From NCBI RefSeq assembly GCF_001632745.1, contig NZ_LQRT01000046.1:186001-250000 (forward strand): DNA of 64,000 nt, written 5' to 3'. The number at the start of each line of letters is the position of its first letter. Positions within the stretch are counted from its first letter, which is position 1. Below are positions 55,942 to 64,000 of the stretch, piece after piece. The notes beneath the pieces were generated by a model, which worked only from the letters and a program-made list of their open reading frames with translations, did not search any database and had not been told where the DNA came from. Position numbers and translations under genes: made by a program. Source of the stretch: Aquimarina aggregata. Lineage in GTDB: Bacteria > Bacteroidota > Bacteroidia > Flavobacteriales > Flavobacteriaceae.

Positions 55942-56763
55942 ATGTCTATAAAAAATCAGTATTTGGGTTTTTTAAACAGCAGTTCATTATGGCAAGGCCG
56001 TTTTTCTGATGTAATCCAATTTGATTTTGAAGCACTAAATACTCCCGCAATTATTCCAGATATTTTACCTTTTTCGATTTCAGAAAATGAAGTTTTAGGA
56101 AAGTGTATCGAACAGTTTTTTGCTTATACTATTGACAATACTAAAGACTATCAAATTATTACTAAAAACAATCAAATATTTAACGATAAAATTACAATTG
56201 GTGAGATTGATTTTATGATTAGAGATCTCCAAAATTCAAAAATTTTACATATTGAATTAGTTTATAAATTTTATATCTACGATCCTAGTATTACTACTGA
56301 AATTGATCGATGGATTGGTCCAAATCGTAAAGACTCTTTATCCCAGAAGATTAAAAAATTAAAAAACAAGCAATTACCTTTACTTTATCGACAAGAAACT
56401 TTGTCCCTACTAGATTCTTTAAATTTAAAATCTCAACATATCGATCAAAAAGTATGTTATATGGCTAATCTTTTTGTTCCTATATCACATATTGGGAAAA
56501 AATTACCGCATATTAATCCTAAATGTATTATTGGGTATTGGATAAAATTTGAAGATTTTACTGCCAAAGGTTACTTTACAAATCAGTTTTATATCCCTAA
56601 AAAAAGAGATTGGGTAACATCCCCTGATACTAATCGCATTTGGTTTTCTTTTGCTAGCATTCTAGAACAAGTTAAATCTTCACTTTTACAAAAAAAATCT
56701 CCATTACTTTGGATGAAAAGTAATGAAGATTCTTATCAACGTTTTTTTATAGTTTGGTGGTAA
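55942..56763 (+). CDS. DUF1853 family protein
   Basis: 273 residues, cytoplasmic. The N-terminal pattern with SSLWQGRFSDVIQFDFEAL, and a middle block with TIGEIDFMIRDL and ILHIELVYKFYIYD, match DUF1853. The D...E..YK spacing in that block (around residues 90-110) resembles the catalytic site of PD-(D/E)XK nucleases, a possible homology. It begins at the base after the kinase stop codon, so it is co-translated. No function is proven. Confidence 0.8.
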   Translation: MSIKNQYLGFLNSSSLWQGRFSDVIQFDFEALNTPAIIPDILPFSISENEVLGKCIEQFFAYTIDNTKDYQIITKNNQIFNDKITIGEIDFMIRDLQNSKILHIELVYKFYIYDPSITTEIDRWIGPNRKDSLSQKIKKLKNKQLPLLYRQETLSLLDSLNLKSQHIDQKVCYMANLFVPISHIGKKLPHINPKCIIGYWIKFEDFTAKGYFTNQFYIPKKRDWVTSPDTNRIWFSFASILEQVKSSLLQKKSPLLWMKSNEDSYQRFFIVWW

Positions 56764-56809
56764 TTTATTATTTCGATTAATTTCAAATTAACAAAAACCA
56801 ATTTCTCTT

Positions 56810-58273
56810 TTACAATCCGCTAATATAGCTTCCGTATAGATCGTTAAACCTAAAACCTTCGGATAATCTATACTTGCTCAATTTTTTGTATTCTACCAAT
56901 CCCCATAACAAGAATTCTTTCATAAAATAACTATCCTCATCATTCAAATCGGCTTGATACTCTTTTATCAAATCTGTAAGCGGAGAAATCGCATCGAGTT
57001 TTGAGGTATATTCTTGATCAGAAACATCATCTAACAATTCAAATCCACTTTGTTCAAAAAACCAGCTTAATAATGTTTCGTACGGGCTTTTATAGTCTTC
57101 TTTTTCTAATTTTTCTATCGCAGGAAAATAGTCAGGAAATAAAGTTTTAATAGCATTTGCAATTAGAGAATGTGCTACAGAAGAAGCTCCTTCTTGTTCT
57201 CCTTCATAAACCAGTTCTACTTTACCTGTTACAGCAGGAATAATACCTGTAAAATCACTTAATCTTAGTGCAGTAGTATCATCTCCAGATATCAACGCTC
57301 GATGTTCTGCAGTACTTAAAAGGTTTTCATAGGCTGTAATACTCATTCTAGCACTAATACCACTCTTATGATCAATAAATTCACTTTCGCGGGCTTCAAA
57401 ACTAATTTGTTCTAAAAGATCTTTGGCTAGTTCAGGAACATATACCAAATCACTTTGTCTAGTATCTAATTTAGCTTCTTGTTGCGTAATTGTCTTTGCT
57501 ATAGCGATAGTCTCTGGATAATGGGTTAGGATTTGAGAACCAATCCTATCTTTTAGAGGAGTAACGATGCTTCCTCTGTTTGTATAATCTTCTGGATTTG
57601 CAGTAAAAACAAATTGTATATCTAAGGGTAATCGTAGTTTAAATCCTCTAATTTGAATATCCCCTTCTTGTAAAATATTAAACAAAGCTACTTGTATACG
57701 AGCTTGTAAATCTGGTAATTCATTAATCACAAAAATACTACGATTTGCTCTAGGAATCATTCCAAAATGAATAACACGATCATCGGCATAACTTAACTTT
57801 AAATTAGCTGCTTTAATAGGATCAACATCTCCAATAATATCCGCTACGGTAACATCTGGAGTTGCTAATTTTTCAGAAAAACGTTCTGACCTATGTAACC
57901 AACTTATAGGTGTATCATCTCCTTTATCTTCTATTAAATTTGTAGCATATCTAGAAATAGGATTAAAAGGATCATCATTAATTTCAGATCCATCTACAAT
58001 AGGAATCCATTCATCTAAGAGATTAATCATTTGCCTTGCCAACCGTGTTTTGGCTTGCCCTCTTAATCCCAATAAATTAATATTATGCCTAGAAAGAATC
58101 GCTCTTTCAAGTTCAGGAATAACAGTGTTTTCGTATCCATGTATACCTGTAAAAGTATCTTCTTTTTTACTAATCTTAGTTCTTAAATTATCCCTGAGCT
58201 CATCTTTTATAGACTTTCCTTTGTAACCTGTCTCTTTTAGTTCACCTAAGGTTTTTATATTTTGAATCTTCAT
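56810..58273 (-). CDS. MoxR/magnesium-chelatase-like AAA+ ATPase
   Basis: 487 residues. AAA+ domain (about 60-300) with a Walker A-like GLRGQAKTRLARQM, a Walker B-like IFVINELPDLQ and sensor FVFTANPEDYTNRGSI. The Walker A deviates from GxxGxGKT by having A at the last glycine position (GQAKT). A helical lid follows, then an unassigned C terminus. It follows the VWA protein gene by 23 nt and would chaperone or activate its partner in a MoxR-VWA pair. Confidence 0.85.
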   Translation of the reverse strand: MKIQNIKTLGELKETGYKGKSIKDELRDNLRTKISKKEDTFTGIHGYENTVIPELERAILSRHNINLLGLRGQAKTRLARQMINLLDEWIPIVDGSEINDDPFNPISRYATNLIEDKGDDTPISWLHRSERFSEKLATPDVTVADIIGDVDPIKAANLKLSYADDRVIHFGMIPRANRSIFVINELPDLQARIQVALFNILQEGDIQIRGFKLRLPLDIQFVFTANPEDYTNRGSIVTPLKDRIGSQILTHYPETIAIAKTITQQEAKLDTRQSDLVYVPELAKDLLEQISFEARESEFIDHKSGISARMSITAYENLLSTAEHRALISGDDTTALRLSDFTGIIPAVTGKVELVYEGEQEGASSVAHSLIANAIKTLFPDYFPAIEKLEKEDYKSPYETLLSWFFEQSGFELLDDVSDQEYTSKLDAISPLTDLIKEYQADLNDEDSYFMKEFLLWGLVEYKKLSKYRLSEGFRFNDLYGSYISGL

Positions 58274-58296
58274 ATAATTTTTATTCTCTTTTCTTT

Positions 58297-59421
58297 TTAT
58301 CCTTTAATTCTCTTTTTTCTATTGGTTTCGTAATCTTCAAAGATCATCTCTCCTAAACCTTTTAACCCTGTATAAAATGCTTTTCCTTGATTTGCATAGG
58401 TAAATTCTCTTACAAACTGCATTAAATAAGAGTCTTGAGCAATCATAAATGTAGTGATTGGTATATGTAATTTTCTTGCTTGTTGAGCCATCATATAGCA
58501 TTTATTTACAATATGTCTGTCTAAACCATTACTATTTTTATAATATTGACCATCCGGCATTTTTAAACAACTAGGTTTACCGTCTGTAATCATAAAAATT
58601 TGCTTGTTTGTATTACGTTTTCTGCGTAACATATCCATTGCCAACTGTAAACCAGCAACAGTATTAGTATGATAAGGGCCTACTTGCAAATAAGGTAAAT
58701 CCTTGATTGCAATTGGCCAGGCGTCGTTTCCAAACACCAAGATATCTAGAGTATCTTTGGGGTATCGCGTTGTAATAAGCTCTGCAAGTGCCATTGCCAC
58801 TTTTTTGGCAGGAGTGATTCGGTCTTCGCCATACAAAATCATACTATGACTAATATCTATCATTAACACCGTACTCATTTGAGCTTTGAACTGAGTTTCT
58901 TCTACAACAAGGTCATCTTCTGTAAGGTTTAGGTCCCCAATACCATGATTAATTTGTGCATTTTTAAGACTTTCTGTCATCGAGATTCGTTCTAGAGAAT
59001 CGCCATATTGGTAATTGCGAAACTCACCAGAGTGTTCGTCTCCCCTACCAATATAGTTCGTTCGATGATTACCCGATCCACTTCGTTTTAGTTTACCAAA
59101 AATTTGATCTAATGCTCTTTTACGAATTGCTTGCTCGGTTTTAGCAGTAATTGACATCCCTCCTTTTCCATCAGGTTTAATCTCTTCTCGAATATATCCC
59201 TTCTTTTTTAAGTCTTCGACAAAATCATCCAAAGTATATTCATCGTCTGTTAACTGATATTCTTTATCCAACTCTTTCATCCAATCAAGTGCTTCATCCA
59301 AATCTCCAGAAGTATGAGTAATGATCTCTTGAAAAATATCAAAAAGTTTATCAAAAGGAGATTGTTCAGGGGCTTCGTAGATTTTAAAAGAGAAACCCTT
59401 TTTAAAATTTTTCTTTTTCAT
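58297..59421 (-). CDS. VWA-domain protein, partner of the MoxR ATPase
   Basis: 374 residues without signal peptide. The N-terminal 150 residues are charged and helical. The VWA fold (about 180-370) holds the MIDAS motif LMIDISHSM (DxSxS form), and TDGKPSC supplies the third MIDAS Asp. It probably binds a metal and a target protein. First gene of the minus-strand pair with the AAA+ ATPase. The substrate of the pair cannot be inferred. Confidence 0.85.
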   Translation of the reverse strand: MKKKNFKKGFSFKIYEAPEQSPFDKLFDIFQEIITHTSGDLDEALDWMKELDKEYQLTDDEYTLDDFVEDLKKKGYIREEIKPDGKGGMSITAKTEQAIRKRALDQIFGKLKRSGSGNHRTNYIGRGDEHSGEFRNYQYGDSLERISMTESLKNAQINHGIGDLNLTEDDLVVEETQFKAQMSTVLMIDISHSMILYGEDRITPAKKVAMALAELITTRYPKDTLDILVFGNDAWPIAIKDLPYLQVGPYHTNTVAGLQLAMDMLRRKRNTNKQIFMITDGKPSCLKMPDGQYYKNSNGLDRHIVNKCYMMAQQARKLHIPITTFMIAQDSYLMQFVREFTYANQGKAFYTGLKGLGEMIFEDYETNRKKRIKG

Positions 59422-59531
59422 AAGTTAAAGTTAGTACATTTTTATATAAGAAGAGGGCATATCAACCCGATAAGAAATCAGAATTAACATTTGTTTTACA
59501 GAACTTTTATAGAAAAATATCTTACTAGTAC

Positions 59532-59568
59532 GTTTAAAAATAAAAATAACTAACAATTGTTATCTTTG
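59532..59568 (+). promoter_or_regulatory. Promoter before the M28 peptidase gene
   Basis: TATCTTTG at 59561-59568 is an exact fit to TAnnTTTG. Upstream, GTTTAAAA around 59532-59539 stands where the -33 element would lie, but it lacks a clear TTG. Transcription would begin near 59575, giving a leader of about 65 nt and supporting ATG 59641 as the true start. Confidence 0.5.
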
Positions 59569-59640
59569 GGAAAGCCTAAGAGGCAGATAAAACATCTTAA
59601 TACGTATACATATTCATCACTCATTTATCACATCAATCCT

Positions 59641-61113
59641 ATGAAAAAATATTTCTTACCAATAGTATTCACTCTTTTTTCAATCTTAACCTCGGCTCAA
59701 GATGATGCAGAAAAAGTGGCATCTACTGTTTCTAAATCCGAAATAAAAGGGCATATCTATTTCTTAGCTTCTGATGAGCTAAAAGGAAGACAAACGGGAT
59801 CTTCAGAAAATAAAATTGCCGCACAATATCTAGCAAATATGCTTAGAAGCTACGGAGTTAATCCCATTCCCGATACAAAAAGTTATATTCAGAATGTCGC
59901 ATTACTAAAAACATCAAGTGCTACTACAACTATATTTAAGTCCAATACTACTGAAATAAAAAAGATTATTCCTATTACAAAAGCAAATGCAAATTTTAAG
60001 GGTAAAGCTGTTTTTGTAAACTATGGCACTCCTGAAGATTATAAAAAAACTAATGTAAAAGGAAAATACGTTATCTCTTATGTAGGTACTAAGGATAATA
60101 ATGACATGAGATTTGCTTTTTCTAAAATAAAAGAAAAAAGAGAGCTCGCCGAAAAAAATGGAGCTATTGGTTTTATAGAAATCTCTAATATTAATGACAA
60201 CATTTGGGAACGAATTTCTCATTCTCTTAACGGAGATAAAATGGAAACTGTGGGTAGTAACAATAGTAAATTAGATCAGTTTTCTTATGCTTGGGTCAAT
60301 GATCAAAAAGAAGAAATCAGCAAACTTTTTACGGATAAAAATGAAATTGATATCGCACTTACTATCGAAGGGATCAAACAAAGTAAAGTAACTTCTCAAA
60401 ACGTAGTTGGTGTTGTACAAGGTACAGATCCTAAACTTAAGAATGAATATATTATTTATTCTGCGCATTATGATCATGTAGGTATAGGAAAAGCTGTTGA
60501 CAATGACTCTATTTATAATGGAGCACGTGATAATGCAGTAGGAACTGTTACTGTGCTTTCTGCAGCAGAGAACATTGCTAAATATCCGACTAAAAGATCT
60601 GCACTTTTTATACTATTTACAGGAGAAGAAAAAGGCTTACTTGGTAGTAAGTGGTATGTTGAACATCCTGTTCTACCATTAAATCAAATGGTGTATTGTT
60701 TTAACAGTGATAATGGAGGGTATAATGATACTAAATTAGCAACCATAGTAGGACTTAGTAGAACAACGGCACAAAAAGATATTGAAACTGCCGCTCTTAA
60801 ATTTGGATTAAAAGCTATTGATGATCCAGCACCAGAACAAGGTTTGTTTGATAGATCTGATAATGTAAATTTTGCTGCTAAAGGGATACCAGCTCCAACA
60901 TTTAGTATGGGATTTACTGCTTTTGACGAACAAATTACCAAATATTATCATCAGGTAACAGATAACCCTGACACATTAGATTACGATTATTTATATAAGT
61001 TTTTTCAATCTTATGTTCTAGCATGTCGAAATATCGCCAATAACCCCACTACTCCATTTTGGGTAAAAGGCGATAAGTATTATGAAGCTGGTGTCAAGCT
61101 TTATAAAAAATAA
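59641..61113 (+). CDS. M28-family zinc peptidase, exported
   Basis: 490 residues from ATG 59641; an in-frame start at 59557 would overlap the promoter and precede the signal peptide by 28 residues. The signal peptide ends LTSAQ near 19. A PA-like insert lies at about 90-240. The zinc site has SAHYDHVG, GARDNAVGTVTVL, TGEEKGLLGS, NSDNGG and a late His in TKYYHQVTDNPDT. It likely releases amino acids from peptides outside the cytoplasm. A rho-independent terminator follows. Confidence 0.92.
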   Translation: MKKYFLPIVFTLFSILTSAQDDAEKVASTVSKSEIKGHIYFLASDELKGRQTGSSENKIAAQYLANMLRSYGVNPIPDTKSYIQNVALLKTSSATTTIFKSNTTEIKKIIPITKANANFKGKAVFVNYGTPEDYKKTNVKGKYVISYVGTKDNNDMRFAFSKIKEKRELAEKNGAIGFIEISNINDNIWERISHSLNGDKMETVGSNNSKLDQFSYAWVNDQKEEISKLFTDKNEIDIALTIEGIKQSKVTSQNVVGVVQGTDPKLKNEYIIYSAHYDHVGIGKAVDNDSIYNGARDNAVGTVTVLSAAENIAKYPTKRSALFILFTGEEKGLLGSKWYVEHPVLPLNQMVYCFNSDNGGYNDTKLATIVGLSRTTAQKDIETAALKFGLKAIDDPAPEQGLFDRSDNVNFAAKGIPAPTFSMGFTAFDEQITKYYHQVTDNPDTLDYDYLYKFFQSYVLACRNIANNPTTPFWVKGDKYYEAGVKLYKK

Positions 61114-61473
61114 TCAATCCGACTATTTAGATGAGTTTATAGAAAACAGGCTTAAAAGTAATTTTAAAGCCTGTTTTTATAATTTTAGAACTTTATTTTT
61201 TTATTAAATCAAATACTATGTTCTTAGATAATTATTAATTAATTCTCATCTTTTGAAGCAAAAACCATCTAAAAACATAAAATTTAAGAAAACATATTCC
61301 TTTTTTAACAAAACAATATTATAAATAGGGCATTTTATACATTAATTTTATATTACCCTAGAATTAAGATAATTGTTAAAGCAACATAACAAATACATAT
61401 GACAATAAGTAGTAACCCCATGTAATTGCATACTGTGTAGGTGACGATATGTAATTCATTAAATCATAAGATT
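61114..61473. other. Intergenic region after the M28 peptidase
   Basis: 360 nt of strongly AT-rich sequence with the terminator at 61143-61178. No further gene, repeat or clear promoter motif was found, though the next gene must be transcribed from this side. Confidence 0.6.
61143..61178 (+). terminator. Rho-independent terminator of the M28 peptidase gene
   Basis: Arms AAAACAGGCT (61143-61152) and AGCCTGTTTT (61168-61177) enclose an AAAA...TTTT-paired loop region and end in a T tract. It lies about 30 nt after the stop codon at 61113. Confidence 0.75.
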
Positions 61474-61833
61474 ATGAAAAATTACATATTTATAGTATTC
61501 GTGATTTCTTCATGTTGGCTATATCCTAACAATACTAGTCATTCTTTAAAATCAAATTCAGAAGAATATTCTCAAAATCCTCGTGATCGTAAACTCTCAG
61601 CAGACGAAGTCAAACAAAGAGGTCTCGATGTATTAGCTAATGAAATAACCGAAAACTTCGAAAGTTTAGACTTAAAAAAAACAGCAAGGTCTGCTATATT
61701 TGAAACTTCATACGGTTTTAGATGGAAACTTGTAAATCTTCATACAGGTAAAAAGATTATTGTAAAAGTTGATAAAGACTTTAAGCTTATTTCGGCAAGA
61801 GATAATAAGAATACTAAAATTATGAAACCTTGA
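61474..61833 (+). CDS. Small exported protein, possibly PepSY-like
   Basis: 119 residues from ATG 61474. An N-terminal hydrophobic segment (YIFIVFVISSCWLY) is a signal peptide, with a Cys near residue 12 that may be a lipobox. The mature part has RGLDVLANEITENFESLDLKK, then three strands (FRWKLVNLHTGKKIIVKVD, KLISARD). This resembles the beta part of a PepSY domain, but I cannot assign a family. It stands alone, and its stop is 2 nt from the opposite-strand gene. Confidence 0.55.
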   Translation: MKNYIFIVFVISSCWLYPNNTSHSLKSNSEEYSQNPRDRKLSADEVKQRGLDVLANEITENFESLDLKKTARSAIFETSYGFRWKLVNLHTGKKIIVKVDKDFKLISARDNKNTKIMKP

Positions 61834-61834
61834 A

Positions 61835-62071
61835 TTAAGAGGAAAGTAAATTCTTAACTGTTTCAAAATCTTCTTCATACTCCCAATAGATTACTCTATC
61901 ATATGCGTATTTAATTAAAATATAATTTTCACTTACAGATAGAACCCTTTCTATGGCTACAAGTTTTCTAGAAGCTTTTTCGACCTTTACCTCTTCAACT
62001 ATTTCTTGATTACGGGCATCAAAACCATGAACTATGGTATGACTTTTTAATGTTAACTCTATAAATTTCAT
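61835..62071 (-). CDS. Small protein of unknown function
   Basis: 78 residues, no signal peptide or membrane helix. The sequence is mostly strands: FIELTLKSHTIVHGF, KLVAIERVLSVSENYILIKYAYDRVIYWEYEED. It has the size and strand pattern of flavobacterial hypothetical proteins. It overlaps no gene and runs convergent with the preceding small gene, 1 nt apart. No function can be given. Confidence 0.5.
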   Translation of the reverse strand: MKFIELTLKSHTIVHGFDARNQEIVEEVKVEKASRKLVAIERVLSVSENYILIKYAYDRVIYWEYEEDFETVKNLLSS

Positions 62072-62183
62072 TTTAATTGTTTTTTAGATCTTTAAAAATC
62101 TCAAATTTTAACTTAACACCACTTTAAGACTTTATCGTTGTCATTTTATTTATTTTAGACTCTTCATTATCAATCATCCAAAG

Positions 62184-62957
62184 GTGCCAAAATTTTTTCT
62201 TCTTTTCGCCACTATTTTTTCATGTTTTTTTAGTCGTGCTCAAGAAAATATCTCTATTACATACACAGGTAACATGGGGGTGTATATTACGGATAAACAA
62301 TCTTCAGTTCTTATAGATGGTTTACACACTAGATATGGTGATGATTATTTATTTCCAACTGCTAAGCTAGTCAATGAAATTAATACACAATTACAACCCG
62401 ATGTTATTTTATTTACACATTATCATGGGGATCATTTTAGTGTTGAATTGGCAAAAGAATATCTTAAAAAAAATAAGGAAACTCATGTCTTCGGAGCGAA
62501 CCAAATAACAAAGCATTTTTCATCAAATAGTAATCAAATCCATACGATAGCAACAAACGATTATAACAAACAAATAAAACCTATAAAAAAAGCAACTATT
62601 ACAGGATTTAAAGTCGATCATGTAGGAAAACGACATAGTGCTGTAGAGAATGTAGGATTCATAATTGAGATTAGTAATAAAAAGATACTACATGTAGGGG
62701 ATACTGATTGGCTACAAGAAATTAATCTATTTGATCAATTAAAATTATCCGAAGAAGCCATTGATATAGCCATTTTACCGTATTGGATGCTTTTATCTGA
62801 CAATGCGACTTTATTGATAAAAGAAAACATAAATACAAAACATATCATTGCTACTCATATTTCACCACAAATAAAAAAAGAAGAGCTTTCAAAATTAAAA
62901 AACACATATCCCCATGTGCATTTTTTTACAAAACTCAAACAACAGATACAACTATAA
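62184..62957 (+). CDS. Exported UlaG-like metallo-beta-lactamase-fold hydrolase
   Basis: 257 residues with a GTG start (62184). The signal peptide (FFLLFATIFSCFFSRAQ) is cleaved near residue 19. The MBL fold shows the zinc motif HYHGDHF, then a late GFIIEISNKKILHVGDTDW with the metal-binding Asp, and ATHIS near the end. Length and order match L-ascorbate-6-P lactonase (UlaG) and N-acyl-PE phospholipase-like exported members. The substrate is unknown. It precedes the propeller gene by 19 nt. Confidence 0.85.
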   Translation: MPKFFLLFATIFSCFFSRAQENISITYTGNMGVYITDKQSSVLIDGLHTRYGDDYLFPTAKLVNEINTQLQPDVILFTHYHGDHFSVELAKEYLKKNKETHVFGANQITKHFSSNSNQIHTIATNDYNKQIKPIKKATITGFKVDHVGKRHSAVENVGFIIEISNKKILHVGDTDWLQEINLFDQLKLSEEAIDIAILPYWMLLSDNATLLIKENINTKHIIATHISPQIKKEELSKLKNTYPHVHFFTKLKQQIQL

Positions 62958-62976
62958 TTAACACACATCCAAAAAA

Positions 62977-64000
62977 ATGAAAAAAATATTATTGTTACTA
63001 CTACTCACAACAGCCATAGGGGTTTCACAAGAATTCTCTATGGATCTTATCAAGGATAATACACCACGTAATATAGGGCCGGGAGGTATGAGTGGGCGTG
63101 TGACCTCGATAGATGTAGTAACTTCTGATCCAAATACAATCTATGCAGGAACAGCCTCTGGAGGATTGTGGAAATCAACTTCGGGAGGAATAAAATGGAA
63201 TCCCATTTTTGATAATCAAGCCACCGCTTCTATTGGTGCCGTTGCAGTTCAACAATCAAATCCATCTGTTATATGGGTTGGCACAGGAGAAGGAAATCCT
63301 CGTAATAGTTTAAATGGTGGATATGGTGTATACAAATCCTTAGACGGTGGTAAAAACTGGAAACTTATGGGATTAGAAAAAACACGTCATATTCACAAAG
63401 TGATTATTGATCCAACTAACCCAAATATTGTTTATGTTGCCGCTATTGGATCGCCTTGGGGAGAACATCCAGAAAGAGGCGTTTTTAAGACTACAGATGG
63501 TGGTGATACATGGTCAAAAATTCTTTTCGTTAATAATAAAACTGGAGCCGCAGATCTTGTGATTGATCCAAAGAATCCTAATAAATTAATTGTGGCCATG
63601 TGGGAACATAAAAGAGATCCTTGGTTTTTTAAATCAGGAGGAAAAGGATCCGGGCTACACATTACTCATGACGGCGGAAAAACTTGGAAAAAAAGAACTG
63701 ATTTAGATGGGCTTCCGAAAGGAAACCTTGGACGTATTGGATTAGCAATAGCTCCTAATAAACCTAATATTATTTATGCGCTAATCGAAGCAAAAAAGAA
63801 TGCCTTATACAAGTCTACAGATGGTGGTTTTAAATGGAAAAAAGTTAATGATAAAAATGATATCGGTAATCGACCTTTTTATTATTCAGATATTTTTGTA
63901 GATCCTCAAAATGAAAACAGAGTCTATTCTGTTTTTACATATGTAAATGTTTCTGAAGACGGAGGTAAGAATTTTTCGCAATTAATGCCTGCATATGGAG
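62977..64000 (+). CDS. VPS10/sortilin-like beta-propeller glycosidase-type protein, 5' part
   Basis: 341 codons are in the window; the 3' part lies beyond the right edge. The signal peptide (LLLLLLTTAIGVSQ) is followed by repeated BNR/YCF48-type blades: GGLWKSTSGGIKW, GVYKSLDGGKNW, GVFKTTDGGDTW, LHITHDGGKTW, LYKSTDGGFKW. The opening PRNIGPGGMSGRV is that of the large exported sortilin-like proteins of flavobacteria. No function is assigned. It follows the UlaG-like gene by 19 nt. Confidence 0.85.
   Translation, partial: MKKILLLLLLTTAIGVSQEFSMDLIKDNTPRNIGPGGMSGRVTSIDVVTSDPNTIYAGTASGGLWKSTSGGIKWNPIFDNQATASIGAVAVQQSNPSVIWVGTGEGNPRNSLNGGYGVYKSLDGGKNWKLMGLEKTRHIHKVIIDPTNPNIVYVAAIGSPWGEHPERGVFKTTDGGDTWSKILFVNNKTGAADLVIDPKNPNKLIVAMWEHKRDPWFFKSGGKGSGLHITHDGGKTWKKRTDLDGLPKGNLGRIGLAIAPNKPNIIYALIEAKKNALYKSTDGGFKWKKVNDKNDIGNRPFYYSDIFVDPQNENRVYSVFTYVNVSEDGGKNFSQLMPAYG

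Noticed and set aside
59557..59640. Earlier start for the M28 peptidase
   Set aside because: It would overlap the TATCTTTG promoter and put 28 residues before a good signal peptide.
1..64000. CRISPR arrays, tRNA or rRNA genes, insertion sequences, phage genes
   Set aside because: I looked for regularly spaced repeats, tRNA-like cloverleaf segments and transposase or integrase motifs and found none.

Overview
The window looks like chromosomal DNA from a marine flavobacterium (Bacteroidota, Flavobacteriaceae, resembling Aquimarina and relatives). The grounds are the low G+C content, SusC/SusD outer-membrane transport, LytS/LytTR signalling, many lipoproteins with the lipobox right after a short hydrophobic stretch, and promoters of the Bacteroidota form (TTG about 17-22 bp upstream of TAnnTTTG or TAnnTTTA). 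Genus assignment is an inference. I saw no rRNA, tRNA, CRISPR array, insertion sequence or phage module.

Region 1 (1-22.8 kb) is a chitin/N-acetylglucosamine utilisation locus. A giant secreted chitinase with three GH18 catalytic domains (minus strand, cut by the left edge) stands divergent from a LytS-type sensor kinase and a LytTR response regulator. Convergent to these are a GH20 beta-N-acetylhexosaminidase, a NagB-LmbE fusion (GlcN-6-P deaminase plus deacetylase-like domain), a SusD lipoprotein and a SusC TonB-dependent receptor, all on the minus strand. Divergent from susC is a second LytTR regulator, paralogous to the first. It leads an operon with a sodium/solute symporter, an M1 aminopeptidase, a DUF2867 protein, an arginase-fold protein and an OmpH/Skp-like protein. 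The implied route is extracellular chitin cleavage, SusCD import of oligomers, periplasmic GH20 trimming, symporter uptake and cytoplasmic deamination. No NagA or sugar kinase is visible here.

Region 2 (22.8-39.6 kb) is a mixed accessory stretch: TraB/DUF5694-like lipoprotein, zinc alcohol dehydrogenase, TSUP permease, nitrilase-family amidohydrolase, GNAT acetyltransferase, a macro-like/TIR fusion protein (candidate NAD-consuming immune effector), a superinfection-immunity-like SHOCT protein, two alpha/beta hydrolases, an ECF sigma factor overlapping its membrane partner, a DUF1080-crp/fnr pair with a palindrome over its promoter, a decayed membrane-protein gene, an S41 protease and a GAF-PAS protein with a kinase remnant.

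Region 3 (39.8-48.6 kb) is a compact plus-strand operon of exported peptide-processing enzymes: a 1102-residue TolB-propeller amidohydrolase, a proline-iminopeptidase-like lipoprotein, two amidohydrolase lipoproteins and an S10 carboxypeptidase.

Region 4 (48.6-64 kb) holds small metabolic and envelope genes (DUF3291, DUF2490, pirin), two tandem paralogous hybrid kinases with extracytoplasmic solute-binding-like sensors, a DUF1853 protein abutting the second kinase, a MoxR ATPase-VWA pair on the minus strand, an M28 peptidase, two small unknown proteins, an UlaG-like metallo-hydrolase, and the start of a VPS10/sortilin-like beta-propeller protein cut by the right edge.
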